From positions 62,001-126,000 of the forward strand of contig NZ_JAZHFS010000006.1 of assembly GCF_036541405.1 (NCBI RefSeq): a stretch of DNA of 64,000 bases, written 5' to 3'. The stretch comes from Clostridium_AD frigoriphilum. GTDB lineage: Bacteria; Bacillota; Clostridia; Clostridiales; Clostridiaceae. Below, one piece after another: positions 63,327 through 64,000 of this stretch. A program made the translations under genes and the position numbers. The notes beneath the pieces are model-generated. The model made no database searches. It saw only the letters and a program-made list of their open reading frames with translations, and was not told the origin of the DNA. Positions within the stretch are counted from its first letter, which is position 1; each line of letters starts with the position of its first letter.

Positions 63327-64000
63327 TTACCTCACCCCATCCTTTTTCAACATATATTTAAGACCTTCCCATAAATCTTGTTTTTGCTTTATTTCGATTG
63401 AAAGAAAATTTTCATTAGTTACCGCCTTCGAAAACACATCTTTCATAGAAGCAGAATAATAACTATTCATAAGCTCCGCATAACCAAATAAATTACTTAC
63501 GTCACAAATGTTTTTTGCAGCCTTTATAGCTTTTTCATTGTCTTCTTCCCAATTATCTCCATCACTTACGTAAAAAACATACACATTCCAATTATCAGGA
63601 TTATATCTTTTATCAATTATTTCTAAAGCTTTATTTAGTCCACTAGAAATATACGTACCTCCTGATTCAACTTTATGAAAAAAATCAACTTCATTTACTT
63701 CCTTTGCAACAGTTGTATGTGCAATAAAACTAACCTCTACATTTGAGTATTTTGATTGAATAAATTGAGATAAAATAAAAAAGAATGAACGTGCTAAATA
63801 TTTTTTTGTTGTATCCATTGATCCCGATACATCCATTACACATAGAATAACTGCATTTGATTCTCTCTTCAAAACTTTTTCAACTCTATGATATCTTAAA
63901 TCATCATTTTTGAAGGGCAATCTTTCAATTTTATTGCCCTTATCTTCTTCCATTAAAGCTTTATTTTTCGCCTGCTGCCTTTTAATCTTTTCGGCTACTG
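63327..64000 (-). CDS. yhbH: DUF444/YhbH family protein with VWA-like domain, 5' end outside window
   Basis: The visible 224 residues are the C-terminal part of YhbH, a von Willebrand A-like protein. The metal site is in VMDVSGSMDTTKKYLARSFF (DxSxS), with THTTVAKEV-like and GGTYISSGLNKALEII segments following. The frame stays open to the window edge (VAEKIKRQQAKNKAL precedes an internal ATG at 63953), so the true start lies beyond 64000. It precedes spoVR by two bases. By the usual order, the PrkA serine kinase gene should lie upstream, outside the window. Roles in sporulation and stress are inferred from Bacillus. Confidence 0.9.
   Translation of the reverse strand, partial: VAEKIKRQQAKNKALMEEDKGNKIERLPFKNDDLRYHRVEKVLKRESNAVILCVMDVSGSMDTTKKYLARSFFFILSQFIQSKYSNVEVSFIAHTTVAKEVNEVDFFHKVESGGTYISSGLNKALEIIDKRYNPDNWNVYVFYVSDGDNWEEDNEKAIKAAKNICDVSNLFGYAELMNSYYSASMKDVFSKAVTNENFLSIEIKQKQDLWEGLKYMLKKDGVR

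Overview
The window is from a low-GC, anaerobe-type Firmicute, most likely a Clostridium or close relative. The signs are an AT-rich sequence, strong AGGAGG-type ribosome sites, GTG and TTG starts, sporulation-associated SpoVR/YhbH, a cobalamin-dependent methionine synthase split from its reactivation protein, and PTS/TRAP sugar uptake. I see no phage, insertion sequence, CRISPR array, rRNA or tRNA. Most genes lie on the minus strand; starts were chosen by ribosome-site position and often differ from the longest open frame.

Left part (1-24.3 kb). A truncated apgM-type phosphoglycerate mutase homologue (minus) sits behind a complete SAM-I riboswitch. Divergent from it are the MetH activation protein and metH. 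Next comes a mannose-class PTS operon (extra IIB, IIAB, IIC, IID, then the DUF956 protein ManO), driven by a well-formed sigma-54 promoter and preceded by a LevR-type activator gene with repeated sites. Then follow an M20 amidohydrolase, the lysC-hom pair, a DUF3793/flavodoxin pair facing an AraC regulator across a Fur-like box, a cation-efflux protein, a YgiD-type dioxygenase, a NYN/LOTUS protein, an AI-2E-type permease, a small four-helix membrane protein, a protein kinase paired with a zinc-ribbon protein, and a P-type ATPase fossil.

Middle part (24.3-36.6 kb). These are housekeeping and accessory genes: an ornithine/alanine racemase-family enzyme, FetA/FetB-like exporter, 6-phosphogluconate dehydrogenase, a Cof-type phosphatase, bioD-bioA behind a BirA box that overlaps the promoter, clpB, a small unknown gene and an Old Yellow Enzyme homologue.

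Hexuronate island (36.8-58.9 kb, all minus). In transcription order it holds uxaC, a LacI regulator, uxuB, eda, two PfkB sugar kinases, uxaB, uxaA, a YhcH-family protein, a GPH symporter, a HIT protein, a second LacI regulator, kduI, the YesM/YesN two-component pair, a cupin and a TRAP transporter (dctP, dctQ, dctM). Together they import hexuronates, isomerise and reduce them, dehydrate altronate to 2-keto-3-deoxygluconate, phosphorylate it and cleave KDPG. Mannonate dehydratase (uxuA) and kduD are not in the window. A palindromic operator built on GTTAACGTTAAC recurs before uxaC, the GPH symporter and the second lacI, which suggests one regulon.

Right end (59.1-64 kb). A rhomboid protease, adenosine deaminase and CPBP protease appear to form an operon, followed by spoVR and a yhbH (DUF444) gene cut by the window edge.
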